NCBI GenBank assembly: GCA_938009755.1
Contig: CALLIL010000018.1
Coordinates: forward strand, 1-56,530
Source of the DNA: an uncultured Marinomonas sp.
GTDB lineage: Bacteria; Pseudomonadota; Gammaproteobacteria; Pseudomonadales; Marinomonadaceae
Direction of reading: 5' to 3'
DNA length: 56,530 nt
Position numbers and translations under genes: made by a program. A model generated the notes under the pieces. The model saw only the letters and a program-made list of their open reading frames with translations. It had not been told where the DNA came from and did no database searches. Below are positions 16,836 to 25,861 of this stretch, in pieces. The first letter of the stretch is position 1. Every line of letters starts with the position of its first letter.

Positions 16836-18691
16836 TAGCTGCGTTTCCCAGCGTAACGGAATTTAATAAACTCCTGTTGGCGCTCCACAATATTAAATGC
16901 GTCTCTCAAATGGCGCTTTTCAAACGAAGACAAATGTTCTGGATTAACATGGTTGTTCGGCACTTCGCCAGCCTCGATTTGATCTTTTTGGTGACGAATC
17001 CGAACCATGGCGATCATTTCTAATGCTAAGGCGAGATCTTTTGCGCGACCGTCTGGCAGCAAGCCTGCGGCGTCAATGTCTTCTAAGCGTTCAAAGGTAT
17101 TGAGTTTGTCACTGCCGCACGCCAAAGCGTGGACTCGTACAATATCAATAATGGGCGCAATGCCTCGTTCTTTTAAATTGAACGTGCGCGATTGTTTGCC
17201 TTCACCATCCAATACAAATTGTCGGAAGAAGCCCAATGGTGGTTTACGCTGGTTCGCATTGCGCGCCATAAAGGTTAAGAAACTTGGGTGTTGCTTCGCT
17301 TGGTTGCGAATGTGCTGATTCAGCTGCTTGGCGAGCGTCTTGTCGCCATAGACGCCGCGTAAGTCAAAGAAAATCGACAAACGCAACAGCGCTTCCGCCT
17401 TGGGCTTTTGAATCCAGTCGCTGAAGTTGTCTTTCCACACATCCAATGGCTGACGCCATAAAGTGTTCGATGCCATGATATCGCCAGTGCAAAGCGTGTA
17501 GCCGCATTTGTCCAAATGTTGGCAAACCCAGTCGCTTAGGGATTCAAAGTAAGCGCCATGAATTTCTTCATTGTATTTGTTGCTCAAAATCAGCGCGTTG
17601 TCTTGGTCGGTTTTGATGGTTTGCTCTTCGCGGGCTTGAGAGCCAAGTGCGATGAAACAATAAGGAATCGGCGCTGGGCCAAATTTCTCTTCGCCAAGTT
17701 GCAACAGGCGTTTCACGAACGCGGTGCCGATGTGTGACATGGCGTTGCCGATCATTTGTGTGTTGGCATCGGCGACGACTAATTGTGTGAAGGTGTGCGT
17801 CATCTTATTACTGATCGACTGCAAGCCTTCAATGGTATTCTGGCGATAAATATCGCTGATCAAATACACACTGCCGTGGCTTTCTTTTTGGACAATATCG
17901 CCAGTGTTAATCACGCCAATGGGTTGGCCGTTTTTAATAATCGGGATGTGATGGACGTTTTTCTCCATCATTTTCAACACCACTTCAGAGGCATAATCTT
18001 GGCTGTCCATAATGACAGGGTCGCTCGTCATGATGTCGGCAATCGGCGTGTCATAAGACAGGCCTTCTGCAATGGCGCGAGTACGTAAGTCACGGTCTGT
18101 GATGATGCCGATTAACTCGTCGTTGTCGGTGATCAACAGGCTCGATACGTGCTTCTCTGTCATGAGTTGAGCTGCAGAGCGGATGTTTTCGTCTTTGTGA
18201 ATACTGATTGGTGCACGGCGCAATAAGCTGCTTATCGGACACGTCATTAAAGACACATCGGAGCTTTGAGAATCCATTGCCATGCGCAGACGAACTTCTC
18301 GAGCGAGTTCAAAAAAGTCCGAGAAGGTGTCGTTCTCTTCATAGAGTTTGAGGAACCAGCGGGCAGGAATAAGGTACAGCAGGCTGTCTTCAATGGTGCG
18401 CATAAACTGTGAGGATTTACCGCCACGCAACAATGACGAGTAGCCAAATAGCTCACCTTCGTTCATACGGCGAATTAACTTTTCTTCCTTGCTGAGGTTT
18501 TCAATCGCGCCGCTGCGGATGAAATACAAGGTGTTGTTCAAGGAATCTGGCGTGATGACATTGCTTCCAGCGCGCAGATATTGAATCTCGATTTCCTTTG
18601 CCATGTCGTTCAGTTGAGGATCGTCAGAAATCTCTTCAAAAGGCGCATGCTGACAAAGTGCTTCGAGTATTTCAGTTAATTCGACTTCCAT
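16835..18691 (-). CDS. cNMP-binding, CBS-domain, DUF294 nucleotidyltransferase protein
   Basis: This 618-residue cytosolic protein has an N-terminal cyclic-nucleotide-binding-like domain (about 10-130), a CBS pair (about 150-275; ITDRDLRTRAIAEGL, IPIIKNGQPIGVINTGD), a DUF294 nucleotidyltransferase domain (GSQAREEQTIKTDQDNAL, about 350-370), and a helical DUF294_C domain. It resembles GlnD-type uridylyltransferases in its catalytic part; the target is unknown. It starts 9 bases after the Mn exporter gene and is coupled to the downstream exonuclease, so all three are probably transcribed from the riboswitch-controlled promoter. Confidence 0.85.
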   Translation of the reverse strand: MEVELTEILEALCQHAPFEEISDDPQLNDMAKEIEIQYLRAGSNVITPDSLNNTLYFIRSGAIENLSKEEKLIRRMNEGELFGYSSLLRGGKSSQFMRTIEDSLLYLIPARWFLKLYEENDTFSDFFELAREVRLRMAMDSQSSDVSLMTCPISSLLRRAPISIHKDENIRSAAQLMTEKHVSSLLITDNDELIGIITDRDLRTRAIAEGLSYDTPIADIMTSDPVIMDSQDYASEVVLKMMEKNVHHIPIIKNGQPIGVINTGDIVQKESHGSVYLISDIYRQNTIEGLQSISNKMTHTFTQLVVADANTQMIGNAMSHIGTAFVKRLLQLGEEKFGPAPIPYCFIALGSQAREEQTIKTDQDNALILSNKYNEEIHGAYFESLSDWVCQHLDKCGYTLCTGDIMASNTLWRQPLDVWKDNFSDWIQKPKAEALLRLSIFFDLRGVYGDKTLAKQLNQHIRNQAKQHPSFLTFMARNANQRKPPLGFFRQFVLDGEGKQSRTFNLKERGIAPIIDIVRVHALACGSDKLNTFERLEDIDAAGLLPDGRAKDLALALEMIAMVRIRHQKDQIEAGEVPNNHVNPEHLSSFEKRHLRDAFNIVERQQEFIKFRYAGKRS

Positions 18692-18700
18692 TATGGCGTC

Positions 18701-19270
18701 CTATAAAACCAACAGCGGCGAAGCAATCGTCACGATGCCGATAATAATAAAAAGTAAGCAGGCGAGTTGGCGAGTGCGGTTTGCGTTGACCTTCTCAATT
18801 AACCATTGTCCTGCAAATACAACGGGTACATTAGCCAACATCATACCAAGAGTGGAACCTAACAACACCATCAAAACGTCGCCATAATGCGCACCCAATA
18901 TGACCGTGGCGATTTGAGTTTTATCGCCAATTTCAGCAAGAAAGAACAAAAGGGAAGTCGCAACAAATGCGCCGTATTTGAGCAGTTTTGTATCGGAACT
19001 TTCATCTTTATCGGGAATGAGTAGCCATAAGCCAACAAGAATAAAGCTAACACCCACTACCCAATTCATTAGGTTCTCAGGAAACCAGTGAATGACTTCT
19101 GCGCCAAACCAAGCAGACAGTGCGTGGTTGATTAAGGTTGCGAATAAAATACCAAATACAATGGCTGTTTTTGATGAAAAACGCGTCGCGAGGAATAAGG
19201 CTAAGAGTTGAGTTTTATCACCCATTTCAGCCAGAGCAACACTTGAAACGGAGGTAAAAAAAGCGTCCAT
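18701..19270 (-). CDS. GDT1/UPF0016-family manganese exporter
   Basis: This 189-residue membrane protein has two repeats, each with the hallmark E-x-G-D-K-T motif (ALAEMGDKTQLLALF and FLAEIGDKTQIATVI) and about six membrane helices. Members such as Vibrio MneA export Mn2+. The start MDAFFTSVSSVAL is chosen because the longer frame (to 19333) runs through the riboswitch expression platform. The yybP-ykoY riboswitch immediately upstream strongly supports a manganese role. It is the first gene of a three-gene operon. Confidence 0.88.
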   Translation of the reverse strand: MDAFFTSVSSVALAEMGDKTQLLALFLATRFSSKTAIVFGILFATLINHALSAWFGAEVIHWFPENLMNWVVGVSFILVGLWLLIPDKDESSDTKLLKYGAFVATSLLFFLAEIGDKTQIATVILGAHYGDVLMVLLGSTLGMMLANVPVVFAGQWLIEKVNANRTRQLACLLFIIIGIVTIASPLLVL

Positions 19271-19283
19271 AATATAAGAAATC

Positions 19284-19500
19284 CTAGGTGGGCAAAAAAC
19301 AAAAGACAATCTACCTGTGCCCACCTGAGCCAAGTCATTGTCTTAAGTCTCACCAATCTTACGATCTTTATCGCATGACTTTTTTGCCACGAACATGAGG
19401 TTCGATTATGTTGACAAAAAACCTTTGCAACACATGTTGTCAATGTACGTATTTTCAATACAAAGCGGCATGCTTGCAAAGGAGATTACTCCCCTAAGAG
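19284..19500 (-). ncRNA. yybP-ykoY (Mn2+-sensing) riboswitch
   Basis: The leader on the minus strand shows the family hallmarks: GGGGAGTA at 19494-19487, then GTCAACATAATCG, a hairpin CGAACCTCATGTTCG, GTGGCA, and a conserved downstream part with GGTGAGAC and GGCTCAGGTGGGCACAGG. After it AGGTGGGC (19326-19319) can pair with GCCCACCT (19293-19286), which leads straight into AGGATTTC before the ATG. That stem probably gates ribosome access. Binding of Mn2+ by this class is established knowledge; the gene behind it fits. Confidence 0.82.
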
Positions 19501-19532
19501 GATGCAGAGCATAAATCGTTTGCTCATAAAAA

Positions 19533-19564
19533 ACAACGGGAATGGCAAACGCCATTCCCGTTGT
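19533..19564 (-). terminator. Rho-independent terminator after the BCCT gene
   Basis: A perfect 14-bp stem, ACAACGGGAATGGC / GCCATTCCCGTTGT, has a four-base loop. On the minus strand it is followed by T6. Confidence 0.95.
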
Positions 19565-19583
19565 AGTGTGCTTACGATAGCTG

Positions 19584-21167
19584 TTACTTATAAAGATGCA
19601 TATCGCTTCGTAAACCTTTCCATAAACTGATGCACATGATCAGCATTAGGAAGGTAAAAGGTAAGCCTATGGTAATCGCTGCCGCTTGAATGGCGCTTAA
19701 TGCGGCTGAGCCACCACCAACAAGCAATGCAATGGCAATCACACCTTCAAGCACGGCCCAGAAAACGCGTTGAGCCATTGGTGCGTCTGTTTTGCCGCCC
19801 GCCGTAATACCGTCGATAACCAATGAACCAGAGTCAGAAGAGGTGACGAAGAACACCAATACCAAGACAATGGCGATGAAAGACGTAATCGAGGTTAACG
19901 GAAGGTTTTGCAGCATTTGGAACATCGCCACAGAAGAATCGCTAATGCCGTTGGCCAAAGCGCCAATGCCGTTTTCAGATTGTTCTAATGCCGAACCACC
20001 GAAGATGGCCATCCAACATAAAGAAACCAAGGTCGGCACTAATAAAACCGCGATGATGAATTCACGAACAGTACGGCCACGAGAAACGCGCGCGATAAAC
20101 ATGCCAACAAATGGAGACCAAGAGATCCACCAAGCCCAGTAGAACACAGTCCAGCCGTGGTAGAAGGTTTCGTCTTCACGGCCAATCCAGTTACTTAATG
20201 GAATGATGTTTTCAACGTAGTTGAACAAGTAAGACAGTACGGCAGAAAAGATAGCGCCTGTGTTACCGACAATCACAATAAACAAGGCCAATACGGCCGC
20301 GATGATCATGTTGACGTTAGAAAGCAACTTAACACCGCCTTCTAAACCACGAGCAACCGACACAATGGCAACCGCTGTGACGGCACAAATTACAATGATT
20401 TGAGTGGTTAGCGTATTTGGAATATCAAATAAGAAATTCAGTCCGCTGGTGGCTTGTTGAGCGCCAAAGCCAAGAGACGTTGCGAGACCAAAAATGGTTG
20501 CGATCACTGAAATAATATCGATTACATGACCGATTCCGCCCCATACTTTTTCGCCCAATAATGGGTAAAACGCAGAACGAATCGTCAGTGGTAAACCTTT
20601 ATTATAAGCAAAGAAAGCCAAAGACAAACCCACAACGGCATAAATTGCCCAAGGGTGAAGACCCCAATGGAACATGGTCGCGCCCATGGCTAAGTCTTTT
20701 GCTTCAGATGTGTTCTTTACCACGTCGAATGGTGTGCCGTACCAACCAGTGTAATAAGCAACCGGTTCCGCCACACTCCAGAACATCAAACCAATGCCCA
20801 TGCCCGCAGCGAACAGCATAGAGAACCAAGTAATGGTGGAGTGGTCAGACGATGCTTCTTTACCGCCAAGACGAATTTTACCGAAAGGCAAAGCGATTAA
20901 GGCTAAGCAGAATAAGACAAAGATATTGCCAGACACCATAAAGAACCAATCAAAATGATTGATTGCCCAGCCTTTTGCACCAGAAAGCAGAGAGCTTGCG
21001 TCTTCTGGAAACGCGATACTGCCGATGATGAAAGCAAAGATGATGATGGCGGTTGTGATGAAAACAGGACTTAACACGTCTAAGCCAAGAAACTGAACGT
21101 TATCTTGCCCGACTTTATAAGACGTATTGTATTCTGACCGACCGTTGTCAGGTACTTGGTTGCTCAT
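19584..21167 (-). CDS. BCCT-family betaine/choline-type transporter
   Basis: This 527-residue protein with about twelve membrane helices takes up quaternary ammonium compounds (glycine betaine, choline, carnitine) or DMSP with Na+ or H+. Family marks are AAGMGIGLMFWSVAEPVAYY, WGLHPWAIYAVVGLSLAFF and the WAWWISWSPFVGMFIARVSR block. The start MSNQVPDNGRSE follows a strong GAGGAGAAC; the longer frame to 21242 has no such site. The substrate cannot be fixed by eye. It is monocistronic with its own terminator, in line with salt tolerance of a marine bacterium. Confidence 0.9.
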   Translation of the reverse strand: MSNQVPDNGRSEYNTSYKVGQDNVQFLGLDVLSPVFITTAIIIFAFIIGSIAFPEDASSLLSGAKGWAINHFDWFFMVSGNIFVLFCLALIALPFGKIRLGGKEASSDHSTITWFSMLFAAGMGIGLMFWSVAEPVAYYTGWYGTPFDVVKNTSEAKDLAMGATMFHWGLHPWAIYAVVGLSLAFFAYNKGLPLTIRSAFYPLLGEKVWGGIGHVIDIISVIATIFGLATSLGFGAQQATSGLNFLFDIPNTLTTQIIVICAVTAVAIVSVARGLEGGVKLLSNVNMIIAAVLALFIVIVGNTGAIFSAVLSYLFNYVENIIPLSNWIGREDETFYHGWTVFYWAWWISWSPFVGMFIARVSRGRTVREFIIAVLLVPTLVSLCWMAIFGGSALEQSENGIGALANGISDSSVAMFQMLQNLPLTSITSFIAIVLVLVFFVTSSDSGSLVIDGITAGGKTDAPMAQRVFWAVLEGVIAIALLVGGGSAALSAIQAAAITIGLPFTFLMLIMCISLWKGLRSDMHLYK

Positions 21168-21530
21168 TAATGTTCTCCTCAGTGAGTAAGATTTCAAGCC
21201 TTTTAAACAAAACATGAGTGCATTTTTAATATCGCAAGACACATTATTAAAAAGATAGATAACAAAAGCGTACTTAATTACGACAAAATGTTTCCAGTGT
21301 GCGGCTTTATCGCTTTGTTTTTATTGATAGTTATTCGCTATTTTTGTCTGCAAAAAATAGTTTTTATACAGCTGCATGATGTTTAAACGAATTTAGTGAT
21401 AGAAATAGCAAATACTTGCGGCATTCTAACGAGAGTTAAAAAGTCATTTTAATTGGCTTTTTAATACGAACGGCGCAAGGGTCACATCAATTTAGTTAGA
21501 TGTCAAATCATTGTCAGCAAAACGATGACT
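21168..21530. other. Intergenic region upstream of the BCCT gene
   Basis: This 363-base AT-rich region lies between hemW (ending at 21531) and the BCCT gene, both on the minus strand. An inverted repeat TTAAAAAG / CTTTTTAA at 21436-21443 and 21457-21464 may be a weak hemW terminator. The BCCT promoter must lie to its left; no clear -35/-10 pair was assigned, and no gene is seen. Confidence 0.5.
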
Positions 21531-22700
21531 TTAAGGAAGGAAGAGTTCCAGCAATTCGTTTAAGAATAATTTGCCTTTTTCCGTGGTTTTTACGCGATGA
21601 TGTTTCCACTCATTCTCGTCTAGTAAATTTTGCTTTAGTGCTAATTTACAAGCATTCATCAATGAATCTGGGATATTTTGGTAGGTGAAACCTTCATAAT
21701 CTTGTAAATCGAATGTTTCAAATAAGCGCAGACGATTCATCATAAACTCCAATGGCAAATCTTCTTGCTCAATGGATTCTTTTATTACTAAGGCTTCAGG
21801 TAAATTATTGAGGTAATGATTTGGGTGACGAGTCTTTCGTGTACGAAATATTTGTCCGTCTTGTAGCGTGATTTTTCCATGCGCACCGGCACCTATGCCG
21901 ATATAGTCACCAAAGCGCCAATAATTTAAGTTATGCGCCGCACGGTGATTTACCTTGGCGTTCGCTGAGACTTCGTATTGTGCATAACCTTGTTCGGTGA
22001 GGAGCGCTTGCCCTGCGTCTTGAATGCCCCAAAGTGTGTTGTCTTCTGGCAGTGTTGGCGGGCGGCGATAAAACTCAGTATTGGGTTCAATTGTTAATTG
22101 ATACCAAGACAAATGTTCAGGGTTTAGTTTGATCGCCAAGGACAAGTCTTCCAGTGCCATCGCTTGGCTTTGATCTGGTAATCCGTGCATCAAATCGATA
22201 TTGATATTATCGAATCCAGCGGCTCTGGATTTATCCACAGCGTGAATAGCTTCGTCGCGGTTGTGGATTCTTCCGAGGGTTTTCAACAGGTTTGGCTGAA
22301 AACTTTGAATACCAATAGAAAGGCGATTGATGCCCGCTTGGCGAAAGTGGCGGAACTTTTCTTGCTCAAAAGTGCCTGGGTTCGCTTCCATGGTGATTTC
22401 TGCGTCATCGACCCAAGTGAGCTTTTCTCGCAATGCGTCCATGAGTTTGTAGTAGAAATCTTCACTCATTAAGCTGGGCGTGCCGCCGCCAATAAACGCG
22501 GTTTGAATTGGACGACCTGCAACATAAGGCAAGTCCGCATCAAGATCGGCCAATAACTGAGCCAAATACGCGTCTTCTGGCAGCTTTCCATCTTCATGAA
22601 AGCGATCGGCTTGGTGTGAGTTAAAGTCACAATAAGGGCACTTTCGTACACACCACGGTAAATGAATGTATAAGCTTAATGGCGGAAGCGCTTTGCTCAC
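21531..22700 (-). CDS. hemW: Radical SAM heme chaperone HemW
   Basis: This 389-residue protein has the radical SAM cysteines CVRKCPYCDF near its N-terminus, followed by FIGGGTPSLM, MEANPGTFE and SIGIQSFQ. The variant spacing identifies HemW rather than the coproporphyrinogen oxidase HemN. It inserts heme into target proteins. The GTG start (VSKALPPLSLYIHLPW) overlaps the rdgB stop by four bases (GTGA) and has AAGAGAA upstream; the longer frame runs through rdgB. It is last in the metX-metW-rdgB-hemW operon. Confidence 0.93.
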   Translation of the reverse strand: MSKALPPLSLYIHLPWCVRKCPYCDFNSHQADRFHEDGKLPEDAYLAQLLADLDADLPYVAGRPIQTAFIGGGTPSLMSEDFYYKLMDALREKLTWVDDAEITMEANPGTFEQEKFRHFRQAGINRLSIGIQSFQPNLLKTLGRIHNRDEAIHAVDKSRAAGFDNINIDLMHGLPDQSQAMALEDLSLAIKLNPEHLSWYQLTIEPNTEFYRRPPTLPEDNTLWGIQDAGQALLTEQGYAQYEVSANAKVNHRAAHNLNYWRFGDYIGIGAGAHGKITLQDGQIFRTRKTRHPNHYLNNLPEALVIKESIEQEDLPLEFMMNRLRLFETFDLQDYEGFTYQNIPDSLMNACKLALKQNLLDENEWKHHRVKTTEKGKLFLNELLELFLP

Positions 22701-23302
22701 AGTTTGGTGTTCTCTTGAAATGCGGCCACCAATTGTTTCAGGGCTTTTGCGCGATGGCTGATTTGGTTTTTCACTTCTTTTGGTAAGCTGGCAGAGCTGC
22801 AGCCGCATTCTGGCACGTAGAAAATAGGGTCGTAACCAAAGCCTTCTTGACCCGCGCTCGACTCTAAAATTCGGCCTTCCCATGTGCCATGAAAGACTAA
22901 TGGCGTTGGGTCGTCTTTATGGCGCATGTAGGCTAAGACACAATGGAAGCGAGCGGTGCGTTCTAGCTCGCTAACGCCTTCGAGCTTTTCAAGCAATAAG
23001 TCGTTATTTGCTTGGTTGTTGCCGTGTTCACCAGCAAAGCGCGCAGAATAAATGCCCGGCGCGCCGTTTAGGTAATCTACTTCGATGCCTGAATCGTCCG
23101 CTAAAGCTGGCAAGCCTGTTTGAGCGCAGGCGTTACGGGCTTTCAGAATGGCATTTTCAATGAAGGTTAAACCGGTTTCGTCGGCTTCTTCTACATTGAA
23201 TTCGTTTTGTGGTTTGACTTCGATGCCCATTGCACCAAGCAGTGCGTTGAATTCTTTGATTTTTCCGGCGTTGTTACTGGCCAAGACGATGGATTTGTTC
23301 AC
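22697..23302 (-). CDS. rdgB: RdgB/HAM1-family XTP/dITP diphosphatase
   Basis: This protein removes non-canonical purine nucleoside triphosphates (dITP, XTP) from the pool. Motifs are VLASNNAGKIKEFNALL, ENAILKARNA, LADDSGIEVDYLNGAPGIYSARFAG and GFGYDPIFY. An ATG at 23308 is almost touching the GAGGAA ribosome site, whereas the GTG at 23302 is 8 bases from it and gives a family-typical N-terminus, so 23302 is chosen. It overlaps hemW by four bases and follows metW by 38 bases. Confidence 0.93.
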   Translation of the reverse strand: MNKSIVLASNNAGKIKEFNALLGAMGIEVKPQNEFNVEEADETGLTFIENAILKARNACAQTGLPALADDSGIEVDYLNGAPGIYSARFAGEHGNNQANNDLLLEKLEGVSELERTARFHCVLAYMRHKDDPTPLVFHGTWEGRILESSAGQEGFGYDPIFYVPECGCSSASLPKEVKNQISHRAKALKQLVAAFQENTKL

Positions 23303-23340
23303 CCACATTTCCTCTTTGTAAATTTAGTGTGTCGATAGCG

Positions 23341-23931
23341 CTAGCGACTAATATGAAAAATCGCGGTTTCGCTGAATAGGTTTGGCATGGAGCGAATCCA
23401 CCAATGGTCTTTTAGCTGACCATCTACCGCGGCCCAACGTAAGATTTTGATGTTTTTTTCGCGGCACAAACGTTCAAAATCTTGGAAGGTGAAGAAGTGA
23501 ATGTTTGGTGTGTCGTACCAGTTGTAAGGCAAGAACTCAGACACAGGCATGCGACCTTTTATGGCAAGGTGTATGCGGTTACGCCAGTGGCCAAAGTTCG
23601 GGAAAGTTATAATGCATTCTTTGCCGATACGGAGCATTTCATCGATCAATAAATCAGGGCGACGGAATTGCTGCAACGCGTGTGTCATCACCACCAAATC
23701 AAAGCTTTGGTCGTCGAAGTTTTGTAAACCTTCGTCGATGTTTTGCTCTAAAACAGGAATGCCTTTTTCAATACAGGTGTTTAAATCCTTGTCACGAATT
23801 TCTAAGCCGTAACCGCTGACTTGTTTGTTCTGGATTAAATGATGAAGCAATTCACCCGGGCCACACGCCAAATCTAAAACACGGGTTTTTGGCTGGATCC
23901 ATTCGTCGATCATTTCTAAATCACTGCGCAT
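23341..23931 (-). CDS. metW: Methionine biosynthesis protein MetW
   Basis: This 196-residue methyltransferase-fold protein is the usual partner of MetX. SAM-type motif I is VLDLACGPGELLHHL. Other family marks are VSGYGLEI, FDLVVMTHALQQ and CIITFPNFGHWRNR. Its ATG shares one base with the metX stop (TAATG), implying coupled translation. MetW is thought to support MetX acyltransferase activity; the mechanism is not visible here. Confidence 0.93.
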   Translation of the reverse strand: MRSDLEMIDEWIQPKTRVLDLACGPGELLHHLIQNKQVSGYGLEIRDKDLNTCIEKGIPVLEQNIDEGLQNFDDQSFDLVVMTHALQQFRRPDLLIDEMLRIGKECIITFPNFGHWRNRIHLAIKGRMPVSEFLPYNWYDTPNIHFFTFQDFERLCREKNIKILRWAAVDGQLKDHWWIRSMPNLFSETAIFHISR

Positions 23932-25088
23932 TATTTGGCCTCCGTGGTTAGGTTATTGGAAATACGTGTTAGAAACGTATTTAACACGGCCATATAACGA
24001 GGAATCGGGAATAAAAAAGCATCGTGACCTTCAGCCGCTTCGATCTTGGCGTATGAAACAGGTTTGCCTGCTTTGACTAAGGCGTTGACGATCTCTTCGC
24101 TGCGCTCTGGCGCAAAGCGCCAATCCGTGGTGAAAGACACCAGTAAAAATTCACAGCTTGTATGGCTCAAAGCTTTCGCTAAGTCATTATCGGTTTTTGA
24201 CGCAGGGTCGAAATAATCCAAGGCTTTTGTCATCAACATATACGTGTTGGCGTCAAAGCGTTTGGTGAAGGCTTCGCCCTGATATCTCAGGTAACTCTCC
24301 ACTTCAAATTCGATGTCATAATTGTACTGATAGGTGTCATTACGCATTTGACGACCGAATTTCGCGCCCATGGCGTCATCCGATAAATAGGTAATGTGAC
24401 CCAACATACGAGCCAAGCCTAAACCGTTAGTCGGAATGGTTTCATTGCCAAGGTAATTGCCGTCGAAAAATTCTGGATCTCGACGAATAGACTGGCGCGC
24501 GACTTCATTGAAAGCGATGTTTTGTGTGGATAATTTAGGCGCAGAGGCAATCAGAACCGCTGATTTTAGTCGATCTGGATAACGAATGCTCCACTCCAAT
24601 ACTTGCATGCCACCAAGGCTGCCGCCAATGATCGCGGCAAAGGTTTGAATGCCTAATGAGTCGGCCAAACGCGCTTGGCTTTCCACCCAATCTTCCACGG
24701 TGACCATTGGGAAATCAGCTTCCCAACGCTTGCCTGTGTCTGGATTGATGCTGGTTGGGCCTGTAGAGCCGCAGCAACCGCCTAAGTTATTTAAGGCAAT
24801 AACAAAGAATTTATTCGTATCAATGGCTTTGTTCGGGCCAATGGCAGAATCCCACCAACCAGGCTTTTTATCGTCCATGGAATGGAAGCCCGCCGCATGA
24901 TGGTCGCCACTTAATGCATGGCAAATAAGAATCGCGTTGGAAGCGTCGGCGTTTAAGGTGCCGTAGGTTTCATAAACCAATTGATACGATGACAAAGTGT
25001 GCCCGCAAGAAAGCACCAAAGGTGTTTCGAATTGCGCAATCTGTGGCGAAACAATGCCTACAGAGTCGGCTGGAATGACGTCCGGCAT
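23931..25088 (-). CDS. metX: Homoserine O-acyltransferase (MetX)
   Basis: This 385-residue alpha/beta hydrolase acylates homoserine in methionine synthesis. The nucleophile elbow [12 protein letters not shown], the oxyanion/active-site region [27 protein letters not shown], and the C-terminal catalytic [11 protein letters not shown] are present. With MetW in gammaproteobacteria, MetX enzymes often prefer succinyl-CoA, but acetyl versus succinyl specificity cannot be settled here. It heads the metX-metW-rdgB-hemW operon and lies downstream of rsmD, separated by a hairpin at 25180-25214. Confidence 0.94.
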   Translation of the reverse strand: MPDVIPADSVGIVSPQIAQFETPLVLSCGHTLSSYQLVYETYGTLNADASNAILICHALSGDHHAAGFHSMDDKKPGWWDSAIGPNKAIDTNKFFVIALNNLGGCCGSTGPTSINPDTGKRWEADFPMVTVEDWVESQARLADSLGIQTFAAIIGGSLGGMQVLEWSIRYPDRLKSAVLIASAPKLSTQNIAFNEVARQSIRRDPEFFDGNYLGNETIPTNGLGLARMLGHITYLSDDAMGAKFGRQMRNDTYQYNYDIEFEVESYLRYQGEAFTKRFDANTYMLMTKALDYFDPASKTDNDLAKALSHTSCEFLLVSFTTDWRFAPERSEEIVNALVKAGKPVSYAKIEAAEGHDAFLFPIPRYMAVLNTFLTRISNNLTTEAK

Positions 25089-25179
25089 AACGTTTGGTTA
25101 CCCTAAAATGAAAATACGCACTGACTATGAAAAATGTCTAAAAAGCGACAAAGAAAGTGTGAAAATTGATCGATAAATA

Positions 25180-25214
25180 ATGACACACAGTCTAGCGGTT
25201 GAGCTGTGTGTCAT
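25180..25214 (-). terminator. Likely terminator hairpin after rsmD
   Basis: A perfect 11-bp inverted repeat (ATGACACACAG / CTGTGTGTCAT) begins 9 bases after the rsmD stop. On the minus strand it is followed only by TATTTAT, so termination may be partial. Confidence 0.6.
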
Positions 25215-25222
25215 CAACCTAT

Positions 25223-25861
25223 TCAAGTCGGGTTCTGCATCTTGGAAGAGGCTTTTTCGATTTCAAAAAGGCGATACACCAATTGTCCGGCGGTTTTCTC
25301 TTTGGTGAGTGCCCAATGGCTTGGTAATTCAGGCAGCGCGGCTTCTTTTTCCATTTCGATGTAAACCAAGGCGCGATCGGCCAACCAGCCTTTCTCTAAT
25401 AATGGAATGATTTGCGCGAGCCAACCTTTACGAAACGGTGGATCGAGAAAAATAATGTCGAGAGGCGTGGGCGTTGCGGTGTCTAAATAAACGGCCGCAT
25501 TTTGCGCGATTACATCGGCGTTGGTTGCCTTCAATGTGGCTAAGTTGTTTGTCATTTGTTGGATGACGACTTTTGAGTTGTCGACGAAAGTAACGTGTTT
25601 TGCACCTCTTGAAAGTGCTTCTAAGCCTAAGGCGCCAGAGCCACAAAAGAAGTCTCCGCAATGGGCCGCTGGCACCCAATGGTTTATCCAATTGAATAAG
25701 GTTTCACGCACGCGATCTGGCGTTGGTCGTAAGCCTTCTATGTTTGGAATGGGCAATTGACGTGAACGCCATTCGCCAGAAATGATTCGCAGCTTAGATG
25801 CTTTTGCTTGGCTGCTTTTGGTTGCTTGTTTATTGGCGTTCTTTGGTGCGTTTTTTCTCAT
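25223..25861 (-). CDS. rsmD: 16S rRNA (guanine966-N2)-methyltransferase
   Basis: This 212-residue enzyme has a basic N-terminal tail (about 22 residues) followed by the RsmD core: LRIISGEWRSRQLP, RPTPDRVRETLFNW, DFFCGSGALGLEALSRGA and the catalytic DPPFRKG. It methylates G966 of 16S rRNA. Its ATG overlaps the stop of the M16-like gene by four bases (ATGA). The rsmD / M16 / ftsY arrangement is common in pseudomonads and relatives. Confidence 0.94.
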   Translation of the reverse strand: MRKNAPKNANKQATKSSQAKASKLRIISGEWRSRQLPIPNIEGLRPTPDRVRETLFNWINHWVPAAHCGDFFCGSGALGLEALSRGAKHVTFVDNSKVVIQQMTNNLATLKATNADVIAQNAAVYLDTATPTPLDIIFLDPPFRKGWLAQIIPLLEKGWLADRALVYIEMEKEAALPELPSHWALTKEKTAGQLVYRLFEIEKASSKMQNPT

